Assembly (NCBI GenBank): GCA_022419385.1
Contig: JAJUBI010000001.1
Span: forward strand, 2,418,001 to 2,482,000
DNA: 64,000 nt
Direction of reading: 5' to 3'
DNA from: Paraconiothyrium sp. Pb-2020
Lineage: Eukaryota > Ascomycota > Dothideomycetes > Pleosporales > Didymosphaeriaceae
Part shown: piece by piece, positions 32,986 to 44,575 of the stretch
Layout: each line of letters starts with the position of its first letter
Position numbering within the stretch: the stretch's first letter is position 1
Notes under the pieces: generated by a model
What the model was told of the DNA's origin: nothing
What the model saw: the letters and a program-made list of their open reading frames with translations, nothing else
Database searches by the model: none
Program-made: the position numbers and the translations under genes

Positions 32986-34766
32986 TCAATCTGCTGAATG
33001 CTCTATATGTGCATGAATCACAGGGACGTGACGAAGAAAAGCTTCCTCTTCTCCCTGGTGCGAGGTCTTCGGCTTCGGCCTACCTTGAGCCTTTTCCGGC
33101 AAGAGCCTCGTGACAAAATTGAAACCGATAGCCACCAGGACGATTACAAGCCAGAACAGCTGCCCAAGAAGTATGTGATACTTCACTCCTATGGCGTAGA
33201 GAGTCGTTGATGCGGCAGGGATGATTGCTCGAATCCCAGACTGTAGAGCTAGCACAAGTGCGTTTAGCGTGCCAAAGCTTTCATGCGAAGGAGAGATATC
33301 GTTGAGAGCGAGTTGCACACCAGCTACAAAATCATTAGAAGATATTACGAACCGAGAAGGAGAGAGCTTACTGAAGGCCATTGCGACTGAGCTGCCGAAA
33401 ATGTTATTAAAAGGGAACAGTATCCAGAAGGGAACCTTTAGGCCGTGTCGAAGGAGGATATTGCAGAGTGGGTCTGATGCGAAGAAGATGGGCCAGATGA
33501 AGGCATTGAATTTGAGGAGACCGCCGGTGCCGATGCGCTTGTGAAGGGGTGGGAATACCACAAGCAGCCAGAACGCCTGGGATGCTCCTCCAATTGCCAT
33601 GAAGACTGATATCCACTCGGGCGATAGCTGCAGTCCGCCAAGATGGATAGGAGTGTACATAAAGACTGGGAAAGCGGCAGTGAATGCGAAGGCTAGAAGC
33701 ATACAGTAGTTGTAGATGAGCATAACTTTTGCAACGCCAGGGGACTTGATCACATTCCACCACGTCAAAGAAGGCTCAGTCGCCCTCTTAGCGCCATGAT
33801 GGACATGCAATGTCTGCAATGACTGTTAACGAAAGCCCAACATGTGATGCAGTGGGAAACAAACCTCTTTCACGTAGAACGTGACAAGTAAAGCGGCACT
33901 AAGACCCACGAAAGAGCAGACGAATCCCGGTAGTGCGTAAGGATAATCGTTGAAGAAACGCACATTTCCAAACATCGAGGGGAACTTCACAGCCGGTCGT
34001 TCCAACGCACCACCTGCAGGGAGTAAGTTTAGATAAAGATGGACAAAGAGCATTGGAAGAAGGCATACCCAACAAGGGCCCGATAAAGATACCGACGTTA
34101 CCAGCAAATGCAAAATAACTAAAGACGCGAGCTTGTGTGTCCTTCGTGCTGTTCTCTGTGAGCATGGCACGAACAGTGACTACTGTTCCCGCGAATACAC
34201 CAGCTAAACAACGAAAAAATATCATCTGCCCTATGGACTGACTGAGGCCAAAGAGAGCAGTGCACACAGTGACTCCGTACAGAGACAAGGCAAGGACCGG
34301 CTTTCTTCCAAACCGATCGGCAGCCTGTCGGTTGTATTTAGCTTCGTGATCGCAACTATCACCGCTAGTTTCGATTGCTTACCCTGCCCCAAAATATCAT
34401 GACGCACATTTGCGTTAACGAAAACAAGCTCTCAATGAGTCCCGAGTAGAATCCGACATCCTCTTTGGCAACGCCACCAGTCTTCTCGATCATTGAGTTG
34501 ATGTATGGGAAGATGGAGAAGAATGCTATAGGTTCGAACACACGGGTGTAGCATAGCAAGAATATCTGCGAAAAATTCAAGTGCTTGGCCTCGTCGCTGT
34601 CCTCTGCTTGCGTATCATGGTGCGCTTCGTTGGCGGACACTTCGGCTTCTCCTGCCTCAGCAAGGGGTGAAGAAGCAACGGCTGCAAGCAGGGGCGTCCG
34701 TTCGTCATTGGCCTTGATCGATAAGCGATCATCTTCCTGTTGACTTCTTGAAGTGGAGGGAGACAT
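32986..34766 (-). CDS. MFS transporter (ZIFL/tetracycline-resistance-like branch)
   Basis: A 12-helix major facilitator of unknown substrate. Proposed exons (reading down) are 34766-34383, 34324-34069, 34013-33865, 33813-33372 and 33323-32986, giving 522 residues. The first splice rebuilds the MFS loop 2-3 signature GRAADRFGRKP exactly, which supports the model. The fourth intron is 48 nt, divisible by three and free of in-frame stops, so it could be missed; removal gives VAMAFTGVQLALND. A hydrophilic N-terminal tail of 65 residues (ERTPLL, acidic clusters) and a motif FNNIFGSSVAMAF resemble YCR023C/ZIFL-type fungal carriers, usually vacuolar or plasma-membrane proteins. Substrate assignment is not possible from sequence. 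Confidence 0.85.
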
Positions 34767-35617
34767 GCTTCGATAGTGGAGAAGTCTAGAGGCCTATCGA
34801 AGTCGTAGGAGGTGGTCTTACCTAGACCCGGAGGAAGACCAACTGAGCGTAGATGCGGAATGGGAATCAATCTCTAGCACTATGTAAAGACGAGAGATTG
34901 ATTGATGATCCAGAGGGGACGTTCATGCGTCCATCGAAGCACCTTATGTAGGAGCGCGGGCGCACGCAATGTTTGACTCGAAGTCTTTAGGTCGCGATTC
35001 GCGCTAGTGGGCCCACTACCCAGATGCGGAAGGAAGAGATCATAATTGGCTATAGGTCACCGTTCAATATCCATTCGTGCTTTCCGTTATCGCTGGAGAA
35101 CATCTGTGCATAAGCTGTCTTTCCAGGCACCGAGGCCGTACAGTCTCAGGCACCCAGATTTCGTACGTACGGCAGTACTTTGCGTATTCATGATCCGGTC
35201 TTGATTCCTAAACAATGTGTCTATCAATCGTATCTCCGTGCATGATTGGACTTCACAATTCATAGAGAGGTACCAGCGTGCATGCAATCACTGGGCATCA
35301 ACACTTGATACACATCCCGTCCGATGTCATCTATACTGTTGGACAATGTCGCGCATGTAACAGTGATCCGACTCAAATTTGCTTCCATACTTCTACGTAG
35401 GCAGCAAGATGACCACTTTCAAGGGTCGCCAAAGAACCGCATTATGCAACCTTCTAGATGCTCTTGTGACTCAGCACCAGCCTCAAGAAATCGAGGCATC
35501 AGCTCCCGCTCCGATCCCATTCCAATGCAGGTCTTTCATCGTGGTATCATGATAAACTTTTCCCAATCCCGCCAACGCCGTACAAATGCCCACACATGGT
35601 TGCAAGAATTGAACGCG
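34767..35617. other. Intergenic region, no gene seen
   Basis: This lies between the start of the MFS gene and the stop of FES1, both on the - strand, and so holds the MFS promoter and the FES1 3' flank. Frames are short and unremarkable. Confidence 0.45.
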
Positions 35618-36313
35618 TTAACGAGCGCGCGTGGCATCCGTCCTCAACTGATCGATCAGGGTGTCGACCGAAGCCATATCTCCAGCATCCAGCTTTTTCT
35701 CTGGCTTGAATGTAGAGGGTACACTGTCGACCACCGCGTCCAGCCCTGGCTGGTAATTGCGAGTTGCGCATGAGAGAGCCCGGACGGCCTTCTTGCGTAC
35801 TGCCTCGTTCTCGTCTTCTGTCGCGAGCTTGACTAGGGTAGGTAGAGCTCCAAGCACAAGTAACTATTCATTGTCAGTACGGCATAGGCGATATTGTGAA
35901 ACAAGACGACTTACCCGCTCCTGGGCCTTGACATTGTTCTCCACCGCCGTACCGGCACACCATGCCGCATATTTCCTCAAGTCGGCCTCTTCATGTTCCA
36001 GCTGCTCGATGAGCGGTGTCCAAAGCTTCAAGCTCTCCAGGTTGTTCGCATTGTCGATGCCCTGCACCAACATCTCGAAATCCTCGAAAGCATCGACTTT
36101 CTGCTCGAGCGTGTAGTCTGGCTGTGTGATGACCTCCATCTTGCGTCTCATCATCTCGGCATCGGAAGGTGCTGATATGCCGCTCAGAATCTCCTGCAGG
36201 GTCTGCGGGTCGAGCTGCGTGTTTGGGTTCTTGGGCGCATTGGGGTCGTTCCTGGACGCTTCGGAGTTTTCGATGCCCCATTTGAGGAGGTCGTTGAATT
36301 TGGGATTGTTCAT
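35618..36313 (-). CDS. FES1: Hsp70 nucleotide exchange factor Fes1
   Basis: Cytosolic armadillo-type exchange factor that releases ADP from Hsp70 (Ssa1-type), homologous to HspBP1. Exons (reading down) are 36313-35915 and 35863-35618, giving 214 residues, close to the usual length of about 210. The N-terminus MNNPKFNDLLKWGIENSE is the family signature, followed by LDPQTLQEILSG, PSDAEMMRRKMEVI and helical repeats (KYAAWCAGTAVENNVKAQE, GALPTLVKLATEDENEAVR, KAVRALSCATRNYQPGL). The 51-nt intron (GTAAGT...ATAG) rejoins AQER to LLVLGALP. Orthologues are often single-exon or have an intron near this position. Confidence 0.93.
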
Positions 36314-37414
36314 TGTGCCTGTAGGTGCGGTATGGAAGTCTTGGTCGAGGTAAAAGGGTGTGAAGCAGTGTATGCGACAAAGTCTTTAGGCATGGACACG
36401 AAGATTTGGCGCCATGGTGGATGACGCGGGTGGGCGCGCGAACCTTCCAGCGGCTTCGGAACTGCCTGATTCAAGCGGGTCTCTACGCAGGGAAGTGCAC
36501 CCACGGCGACGGCAACTGGGTCCGACGGCCATGACGGCCAACTAGCAGGAGATTCAAGAATTCAAGAAAGACGACGCTCTTCGTTGAAATGCTGCTTGTC
36601 CCATCGATTGTGCTTTCATTTGTGCATTTTCGAGTGGGCACCCCACGCGCTCGGTGCTTCGGTGTGCCCAGCTGCTGTGCAGGTGCCCAGGTGCCCCGCA
36701 CTGCACGTGACCCTTGGAGCTTGTACATTTTGGCGGGGACGATGCGAGGCGACCGACCCAGGCGAGGCGGTGAGCATTCATGCGGCTGGCGTGCTGGCGA
36801 GAATGCCCAGGGGTCATTGCCGCCGTGCAGCCCGCTGTCACATATATTTCTACTCCCTCTGCATCTCCTGCTGGCGACACGTCGCTGCGCCGAACACGTA
36901 CTGGCGGAGCGGGCGTATGTCCTCCTCAGAGAGACACACTGTAGGCAGCGCCATAACTGCTTGGCGGGCCTCGTCTGCGGCGGAGAGCTTGCGTACACAC
37001 AAATAAGCTGGAAATAGAAACGCTGTAGCCTAGCCACGTGTATAAGTCGCCGCACGCTGAGCACTTGGATTTGAATGCCAGTGTCCCTCTGCAAACTAAA
37101 ATCTGAGGCTGGAATCTGTCAATCCGCGAAGCCGTGGCAGTGCCCCCTTCTTCACCAACCTCGTCGCTCCTGCCGCCCCCGCTAAGGGCAAGACCCGCTT
37201 ATTTAGCACACCCACCGACACTTGCCTCTCTTTGCACAGAACACACCTACCTCACCACCTCTATCCGCGACCTGTACGTATCCTGCCATCCTCCACCTTT
37301 ACGGCTCTTGACTGTCGTTACTGTCGCGACCTCACGCTGACCCTCAATCGCCACAGCGACCCCGAATCGCATCTCTCTTACCTTCAAATCACACACCCTA
37401 TCTAGTCCGTCAAC
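36314..37414. promoter_or_regulatory. Actin and FES1 divergent 5' region
   Basis: About 1.1 kb lie between the FES1 and actin start codons. The actin-proximal 280 bp is C/T-rich on the + strand with CACC, CCTCC and TATAAG elements (37040), a usual feature of strong fungal promoters. The long overlapping frames on both strands here have GC-biased composition but no motif and were not annotated. Confidence 0.45.
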
Positions 37415-38986
37415 ATGGAAGAGGAAGGTAAGCGGAAGCCCAACCAGCGCGAGCTCATGTTGCCGACGAGAGCTCAAGCTGTGCGCCCTCCATCTCAATG
37501 AGCCTTGCTAACATCGATTTGCGTAGTCGCGGCTCTCGTTATCGACAATGGGTGAGCTCCCCCGAATTTGAACCATCGTCATCCCTGTTGTGGGGTTATC
37601 AGCTACAGCGGCCCCGCGCCCGCAACCACCATCAGCAACACCACAGCAGGGAGCGAGGGACAAACCTGATGGAATCGACTTGAGCTGACCGTTTCCAGTT
37701 CGGGTATGTGCAAGGCCGGTTTCGCCGGTGACGATGCGCCCCGAGCAGTCTTCCGTAAGTGCCCCGCGGCCCAGTGGCAGCGTCTCAAGCATGCAATCAT
37801 GGCCATGAGCACCTGCCCACGCTGACCACCTCATTTGCTAACGCATCCGCAGCCTCCATTGTCGGCCGACCGCGCCACCATGGGTACGAACACATTCACA
37901 CCGCGAGATGGATCGCCAGCTAACGACCCGCGCAGTATCATGATTGGTATGGGCCAGAAGGACTCGTATGTTGGTGATGAGGCACAGTCGAAGCGTGGTA
38001 TCCTCACGCTCCGATACCCCATTGAGCACGGTGTCGTCACAAACTGGGACGACATGGAGAAGATTTGGCACCACACCTTCTACAACGAGCTGCGTGTTGC
38101 CCCCGAGGAGCACCCCGTCCTGCTCACCGAGGCTCCCATCAACCCCAAGTCCAACCGTGAGAAGATGACCCAGATTGTTTTCGAGACGTTCAACGCTCCT
38201 GCCTTCTACGTCTCCATCCAGGCCGTCCTGTCCCTGTACGCCTCCGGTCGTACCACCGGTATCGTGCTCGACTCCGGTGACGGTGTCACTCACGTTGTCC
38301 CCATCTACGAAGGTTTCGCTCTTCCCCACGCCATCTCCCGTGTCGACATGGCTGGCCGTGACTTGACCGACTACCTCATGAAGATTCTTGCCGAGCGCGG
38401 TTACACCTTCTCCACCACCGCCGAGCGCGAAATCGTCCGTGACATCAAGGAGAAGCTCTGCTACGTTGCTCTTGACTTCGAGCAGGAGATCCAGACTGCC
38501 AGCCAGTCCTCCAGCTTGGAGAAGTCCTACGAGCTTCCCGATGGTCAGGTCATCACCATTGGCAACGAGCGTTTCCGTGCTCCTGAGGCTCTCTTCCAGC
38601 CTTCTGTCCTTGGTCTCGAGAGCGGCGGTATCCACGTCACCACTTTCAACTCCATCATGAAGTGCGATGTCGACGTCAGGAAAGACCTGTACGGCAACAT
38701 TGTCATGGTAAGTCTAACGCACGCATTCGCGGGTGACAACGCTAACAATGTCTAGTCTGGTGGTACTACCATGTACCCCGGTATCTCCGACCGTATGCAG
38801 AAGGAAATCACCGCCCTTGCACCTTCCTCCATGAAGGTCAAGATCATTGCTCCTCCGGAGCGCAAGTACTCTGTCTGGATCGGTGGTTCCATTTTGGCCT
38901 CGCTTTCTACCTTCCAGCAGATGTGGATCTCAAAGCAGGAGTACGACGAGAGCGGTCCCTCGATCGTTCACCGCAAGTGCTTCTAA
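37415..38986 (+). CDS. ACT1: Actin
   Basis: The cytoskeletal actin. Exons 37415-37427, 37527-37551, 37699-37754, 37853-37883, 37936-38707 and 38756-38986 give exactly 375 residues, the standard length. Visible landmarks are [21 protein letters not shown] (nucleotide-binding loop), VGRPRHHG joined to [34 protein letters not shown], and C-terminal SIVHRKCF. Four short introns crowd the first 120 coding bases and a fifth follows NIVM, a typical filamentous-ascomycete actin layout. C-ending codon use is very strong, as expected for high expression. The first exon is only 13 nt. Confidence 0.98.
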
Positions 38987-39434
38987 GCGTGCTCCTGCGT
39001 ACGGTCTCAGACATTACGGCAAGCCTAGTAGCGGAGGCATCATGTTGGCGCTCTGTTATAACCGGGAATTGATCGCGGCGATGGTTCATAAAATGGCGAA
39101 TCGTGTTTGGGGATGGATAATACCGCTATGGATGAGCTTGAGTTCGTGGGTGGTATGACCGAGGATCTTAAGATTGTAGCTTAGAAACCTGGACATGTCA
39201 CATCGTCGAGAATTTGTTGATTTTCTACATGTCTTCGCCGCATCCGCTATTGGGTATCTTGAAGCGTTCTAATCATTCCACCGTTTGATCTGCCATTCTA
39301 GCCCTACAGTCTCCTTCTCAGAAACCCAAAACTCGTATGCATCACATCATGCGGCTCGTGAAGGATAACTCAGCAAAGACAAAACACGAATTCCATTATC
39401 CTCAATCGCTGGCCTCTCTACGCCATGTGGTTTC
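38987..39434. other. Convergent intergenic region
   Basis: The 3' flanks of actin (+) and the Pac3-like gene (-) lie here. No gene, repeat or RNA was recognised. Confidence 0.5.
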
Positions 39435-39999
39435 TCACAGCACATCTAGCACCAGGCCGACCAGCTCACTGAACTCGGCCCTGCCCTTCATACTCCTATC
39501 CAACCCGGTCCCCAACACGACCATCCTCAGCTCGCGCTCGTTTCGCGTCTTGATCGCGCTCGCTATGTTTGTTGCAAGAGTCTGGCCCAGAACATCTAAC
39601 TCGGGCATGGTGCCGCCGAGAATCGTGGTCGCGGTGAGCTGGTGCATGGGTAACAGTTCGCTGGAGGGGTCGTCTGGGTCGCGGTCGTGGGATGTGAGGG
39701 AGGAATCTGTGGCGGAGACGTCGAGGGGGACGTGGACCTGTGACAAATGAAGCATTAGTAGGAGCCGGAGTTTATAGAGGGGACGCGATATGCAGGTGTT
39801 TCCAGCGCTGCGTTCGAGGACTTACCCAGTGTGCTAGCCGTCCATTCTGTGTGACTGTTATAACGATCTTGTCGGCGAAGTAGAGGGTTGTTGCTGTGGT
39901 GGGATGGCCAGCGATGGTGCTTGTTTGTGTTTTTGTAGGTGCTGGGAAGGGCGCGGGCGTGACTTCGTAGCCTGCATCTGCCGTAACTGTCGTCGCCAT
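39435..39999 (-). CDS. Proteasome assembly chaperone 3-like protein
   Basis: Small beta-rich chaperone that works with Pac4-type partners in alpha-ring assembly of the 20S proteasome. Exons (reading down) are 39999-39826 and 39737-39435, giving 158 residues. Evidence includes the strand DKIVITVTQNGRLAHWV joined across the 88-nt intron to VHVPLDV. It is followed by LTATTILGGTMPELDVLGQTLATNIA and a C-terminal RELRMVVLGTGLDRS...ELVGLVLDVL, as in fungal Pac3/Irc25 proteins. The family is poorly conserved, so this rests on pattern memory. The gene is divergent from the Ecm16 helicase with 194 bp between starts. Confidence 0.68.
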
Positions 40000-40193
40000 C
40001 ACGTACTTCAGTTGTACAGCGACAGAGACGAGCTAGGAGCAGAAGCTCTCATGGTCGGCATCGCAGCAGCTGTCCTCATTCGCCGCGGTGAGCGGCGGAG
40101 GTTTCGAGGCCCCACCAAAATTTATGAACATCGAGCTTCGCGCAGCACAAGCAGCAACAGCAAGGGTCGCATACCCTTCCCACACCCTACACA

Positions 40194-43100
40194 ATGCCGA
40201 AATTCACGCCTCGCCAGCGCAAACACAAAGTTATCGCACGCCAAAATGCGTCCACATCCAATGATGCCTCCGACGCAAACGCAACCGAGATCCTTCCCGA
40301 AGAGCAACGCCTACGCAATGAGAAGAAAGCCGCATTGAAAAATGAGCTGGTCGCCGAGAGCAAGGGAAAAATGTCAGGGAAGAAGAAGAAGCGTCTGGAC
40401 AAGTATGTGGAGACGAAGTTAAAGAAGGAGGAGAATTTGGTGTTATTAAAGAAGCTAGCGGAGCAAGAAGTGAATCTGGGCGGGTTGAGGAGTTCGAAAG
40501 CCCTTGGTGGGAAGCAGGGAAAGAAGAGGGAAAGGAGGGATGAGGGGCCGGAGGAGTTCCATTCGGAGACTGAGTCTGAGGATGAGGATGGGGCGGTTCA
40601 AAAACGAACGAGGTCTGTGAAGATTGTGGAAAAGTCTATCGCGCCCACGGAAGTGCCTACGGAGGGCCCCGCGGCGGAAACTGCGTCAAGCGCTCCGGCG
40701 GAGTCTGTAGGGAGTGGTGGCCTGTTTGGGACGGGACTGAAACGACCGCTTGATGTTGATGAGAGTGGGAAGCCAGTCATACAAGTCAGGAAGAGGAGGA
40801 AAGCGAAGGGGAAGCCGGTCGTCATTGAGGAGGAAGTTCCATGGGAAGGTTTTAGCTCAGATGAGGGCAGCAACACGGACGTGTCTGGGGCTGGCTCTGA
40901 AGAATCAGCATCCGAGGAATCAGAGGGCTCTGGAGAGGAAGACGAATCGGCGGCAGGAAGCGAAGACTCTGAAGACGATTCGGAAGAGGAGAGCAGTAGT
41001 GACACAAGTGCGGACGAGGACGATAAGTCGGCGCGAAAAGAGCGCTCGAACGCTTTCAAAGCCTGGGCGACAGCGCAGCGAAACGAAGCCGTAGGGTTCG
41101 TCCCTACGAACAATCTTACATACGCAATACCGCCGAAACCGAAAGACTTCACCCCTCGAGCACCCGAGGCGGATCCTCTCCCACCTGAACTCGAGACCAA
41201 GACCGCGACGGATGCTACGCGCAAAGCGTACAGTGTCGCGGTGCAGCGAACACCCGAAATTCAGGAAGCACGACTACAGCTTCCGGTCGTGGCAGAGGAG
41301 CAGAAGATCATGGAGGCGATACATAACAACGATGTGGTCGTCGTTTGGGGTGCCACGGGTAGCGGTAAAACCACGCAGGTACCACAGTTCCTGTACGAGG
41401 CTGGTTATGGCGCGCCAGAAGGCCCGACGCCAGGGATGATCGGTGTCACGCAACCGAGACGAGTCGCTGCCGTGAGTATGTCCAAACGCGTAGGGGATGA
41501 GCTGGGTAGCGAAAAGGCGAAAGTCGCATACCAAATTCGCTTCGACACCTCGACGAGCGCGAAGACGGCAGTCAAGTTCATGACGGATGGCGTTCTGCTA
41601 CGTGAGATATCGCAAGACTTCATCCTGACCAAGTATTCTGCAATAATCATCGATGAAGCGCATGAGCGAAGCGTGAACACTGATATCCTCATTGGTATGC
41701 TGAGCAGAATTGTCGATCTGCGTGCGGATTTGACGAAGAAAGACCCGAAGAAGAACAAGCCTTTGAAGCTGATCATCATGTCTGCTACGCTTAGGATATC
41801 AGACTTTACTGAGAATACGCGACTTTTCAGGCTAGGACCGCCACCATTATTGAAAGCAGAAGGGCGACAATACGAGGTGACGAACCATTTTGCTCGCAAA
41901 ACGCAAAGAGACTACGTTGAAGAAATGTTCCGCAAAGTCTGCCGAGGACATCGCAAGCTCCCGCGTGGAGGCATGCTGGTGTTCTTGACCGGTCAGAATG
42001 AGATAACACATCTAGCGAAACGCTTGAGGCAGACTTTCACGTCTACCCAGGGAAAAGAAGTCACAGCTGGAAAGGTACAGGTCTCGCCCGAGCAGACAAC
42101 GCTTGAGGCCGAGGATATTGAATTGGGTGCCAACAAGGACGATTACCAAGACCACGACGGTTCGGATTCTGAGGATTCCATTATTACGGGCCTCGATGAC
42201 GACAAGGACGAATTTGAAGACAAGGGCGGGTTTGACATCGGCGAAGAGGTTGAGCAGGAAGAGATGAAGGTCCACGTCCTACCTCTCTACTCTCAATTGC
42301 CTACGAACCAGCAAATGCGAGTGTTTGAGCCGCCACCCGAAGGATCTCGCCTTATCGTACTAGCGACCAATGTTGCTGAGACAAGTTTGACCATTCCCGG
42401 CATTCGATACGTGTTTGACTGCGGACGAGCGAAGGAGAAGAAGTACGACCTCGTGACTGGCGTTCAAACCTTTGAGATTGGCTGGATCAGCAAAGCAAGT
42501 GCAAACCAAAGAGCTGGTCGTGCTGGTCGTACTGGACCAGGTCACTGCTCCCGTCTCTACTCATCTGCTATCTTCGAGCGCGACTTTGATGAGTACGCAG
42601 AACCGGAAATCATGAGGACACCACTCGAGGGTGTTGTCCTCCAGCTCAAGAGCATGGGCGCGCCTGTTCTTGGCTTCCCCTTTCCTACTCCACCGGATCG
42701 CACCAACTTGCAGAAAGCAGAGAACCTTCTTTCATACCTCGGCGCCGTGTCTTCCGAAGGCAAGGTGACAAAGCTAGGCCACGAGCTATCCTTGTACCCT
42801 CTTAACCCTCGATTCGCAAGGATACTAGTCATGGGTGTGGCACAAAATCTTACCGCGCAGACGATTGCTCTCGTAGCCGCGCTCTCCGTTCCCGAACTCA
42901 TCACTCCAGAGAACAAACTCGGTCTTCGCGAGCCTCCGCCTGATGACCCCTCACACATTCGCACTGAGCAGGACAATATTGAAGCCGAAGAGCGGTCCCA
43001 CCTAAGAAAAGCGTACAACAAAGCACAAGCCAAACTTGCGCTCAATGCTAAGCATAGTGACTGCATCAAGCTCAATAACGCTGTATGCGCATACGCCTAT

Positions 43101-43832
43101 GAAGCTGATACCGATGCATTCTGTGAAGACATGTTTCTCAATGCGAAGGGCATGCGGGAGGCAGGCCAGCTCAGGCAACAGCTCACGTCCATCGTCCGCG
43201 CACACCGACCAACAGCGATCTCCGCATACCAAGCAAAGCTCCCTGCGCCTTCTAGCTCAGAGATCAACCTACTGACGCAGATCTGCGCTGCCGGTTTCAT
43301 AGACCAAATTGCACTGCGTGCAGACCTCGCCCCTGTTCCGCCGGAACTCCCACGCAAACCCAAAACCGCGATTGACGTCCCATACCTCGCGCTCTTTTCC
43401 TCCACTACCCAAAGAGCCGCCAAAGACGACCCAGCACGCCAATACGTCTACATACACCCATCGTCCCTGCTGGCTCGTACACCGCCTGCAAAACTCCCAG
43501 CCTACATCATTTACTCGCATCTCCAGCGCGCGGCACCCTCTACCGTAGACGCAGTCGCTTCTCCCAAAACGCGCATGCATCCTTTAACGCCTGTCACGCG
43601 CCCTCAGATCATCAACATCGCGCTTAACACGCCGCTGTTGCAGGTGGGCAAGCCGAAGGGAAAAATAGTAGAGATGAGCAAGGAAAACGGTATTGAGAGG
43701 AGGGAGTGCGAGGTAGAGATGGCGTTGCAGGGTGAGAAGGGGACTCAGGGGTGGGGTTTGGGGGTGAAGAGGGTCATACAACGCAGAGATGTGGTGACGA
43801 AGGCTTGGAGCGTTGAGAAGGTTATAGGTTGA
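40194..43832 (+). CDS. ECM16: DEAH-box RNA helicase Ecm16/Dhr1 (DHX37 family)
   Basis: Nucleolar helicase that removes U3 snoRNA from the pre-40S particle. Intronless, 1212 residues, normal for the family. The Lys-rich N-terminus begins MPKFTPRQRKHKVIAR, followed by an acidic Ser/Glu region (about residues 215-280) with likely casein kinase II sites. Helicase motifs follow in order: I GATGSGKTTQ (about 386), Ia TQPRRVAA, II DEAH (about 487), III SAT, V TNVAETSLTIPGIRYV, VI QRAGRAGRTG (about 772). The HA2 and OB-fold domains follow. An acidic insert (DDYQDHDGSDSEDSI) lies between motifs IV and V, as in other Dhr1 proteins. The 3' 200 bp switch from C-ending to G-ending codons. Confidence 0.96.
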   Translation: MPKFTPRQRKHKVIARQNASTSNDASDANATEILPEEQRLRNEKKAALKNELVAESKGKMSGKKKKRLDKYVETKLKKEENLVLLKKLAEQEVNLGGLRSSKALGGKQGKKRERRDEGPEEFHSETESEDEDGAVQKRTRSVKIVEKSIAPTEVPTEGPAAETASSAPAESVGSGGLFGTGLKRPLDVDESGKPVIQVRKRRKAKGKPVVIEEEVPWEGFSSDEGSNTDVSGAGSEESASEESEGSGEEDESAAGSEDSEDDSEEESSSDTSADEDDKSARKERSNAFKAWATAQRNEAVGFVPTNNLTYAIPPKPKDFTPRAPEADPLPPELETKTATDATRKAYSVAVQRTPEIQEARLQLPVVAEEQKIMEAIHNNDVVVVWGATGSGKTTQVPQFLYEAGYGAPEGPTPGMIGVTQPRRVAAVSMSKRVGDELGSEKAKVAYQIRFDTSTSAKTAVKFMTDGVLLREISQDFILTKYSAIIIDEAHERSVNTDILIGMLSRIVDLRADLTKKDPKKNKPLKLIIMSATLRISDFTENTRLFRLGPPPLLKAEGRQYEVTNHFARKTQRDYVEEMFRKVCRGHRKLPRGGMLVFLTGQNEITHLAKRLRQTFTSTQGKEVTAGKVQVSPEQTTLEAEDIELGANKDDYQDHDGSDSEDSIITGLDDDKDEFEDKGGFDIGEEVEQEEMKVHVLPLYSQLPTNQQMRVFEPPPEGSRLIVLATNVAETSLTIPGIRYVFDCGRAKEKKYDLVTGVQTFEIGWISKASANQRAGRAGRTGPGHCSRLYSSAIFERDFDEYAEPEIMRTPLEGVVLQLKSMGAPVLGFPFPTPPDRTNLQKAENLLSYLGAVSSEGKVTKLGHELSLYPLNPRFARILVMGVAQNLTAQTIALVAALSVPELITPENKLGLREPPPDDPSHIRTEQDNIEAEERSHLRKAYNKAQAKLALNAKHSDCIKLNNAVCAYAYEADTDAFCEDMFLNAKGMREAGQLRQQLTSIVRAHRPTAISAYQAKLPAPSSSEINLLTQICAAGFIDQIALRADLAPVPPELPRKPKTAIDVPYLALFSSTTQRAAKDDPARQYVYIHPSSLLARTPPAKLPAYIIYSHLQRAAPSTVDAVASPKTRMHPLTPVTRPQIINIALNTPLLQVGKPKGKIVEMSKENGIERRECEVEMALQGEKGTQGWGLGVKRVIQRRDVVTKAWSVEKVIG

Positions 43833-44341
43833 ATGATGGGGACGGATTATATACCCTTGAAATGCATGGCAAGTTACTTCACTGGCTGATTGTATCGTTC
43901 ACACAGACTCAGACACGACATGCACCAAACGCTTTTCTCTCTCAAGGGACACATGGCCAGGTGATAGTGTTTCAGATCTTACATAGTGTTGAGCCTATTG
44001 ACTTTGAGATATATCATGCCCCTATCTAGAACCGAAACACAGACAGCAGTCTAAACTAAATCGAGTAAAAGAAAAACAAGCAGACCGCCCACGTCAAACC
44101 GTCTTCCGTGAAACTTCAGCCCATCTTTTTACTTGCTCTCCTGGTCTGCCTGCTAGCTTCAAAGTACGCATTGTCTAGCGTACAACATTTTCTTCTATAC
44201 CACTCCGCGGCAACAGGGGGTGACATGATTATTGCAAGTTAGCTCAGCAAAATCACCCCCAAGAGTCTCCCTCCGTCACATGTTTATGTCAACAAGGCAT
44301 AGATAAGACACTTCAAAGCTCAAGAAATAGAGCATTTGTAT
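43833..44341. other. Intergenic region
   Basis: This is the 3' flank of ECM16 and of the small Cys-containing ORF on the opposite strand. It is AT-richer than the flanking genes, with no ORF of note. Confidence 0.45.
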
Positions 44342-44575
44342 TTAAGAGGCAAACCCCTTTTTTAAATGTCCAACTTCAAACTCCTGCTTTACATTTTCGA
44401 GTTCATATCGTCGTGTCATCCCCGAGTTGCTGCACTTCCCGCATCTTCCCAATTTGGGCTTAGGTTTGTTTTTCTCCGAGCCATCATCGGGGCACGTAGC
44501 TTTGTCACATTCTTTGTGACGCCAACGCTCTGTATGCTCGCACAGCTTGAAGGTGTGAGTCACCCAGACACACAT
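44342..44575 (-). CDS. Small Cys-containing hypothetical protein A
   Basis: 77-residue frame starting MCVWVTHTFKLCEH with context CCAACATG. Six Cys and several His are arranged as C-x9-C-x-H, then KECDKATC, then GRCGKC, which suggests metal binding. The C-terminus is charged. There is no signal peptide, so it is not a typical secreted effector. A TATATATAA element lies 243 bp upstream on the same transcription unit. Short proteins starting MC with spaced Cys/His occur widely in filamentous fungi without known function. The ORF is small, so coding status is uncertain. Confidence 0.45.
   Translation of the reverse strand: MCVWVTHTFKLCEHTERWRHKECDKATCPDDGSEKNKPKPKLGRCGKCSNSGMTRRYELENVKQEFEVGHLKKGFAS

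Noticed and set aside
33324..33371. Reading the MFS gene straight through this 48-nt stretch
   Set aside because: It is open in frame, but it begins GTAAGC and ends TGTAG, and its removal restores a continuous transporter helix (VAMAFTGVQLAL).
36483..37017. Overlapping frames on both strands upstream of actin
   Set aside because: They overlap each other, are rich in Arg, Ser, Cys and Pro typical of GC-rich non-coding DNA, and have no splice-consistent extension.
37838..38635. 265-codon open frame antisense to actin
   Set aside because: It mirrors the strongly C-biased codon use of actin, which removes antisense stops. It has no motif, no plausible start context and overlaps an invariant gene.
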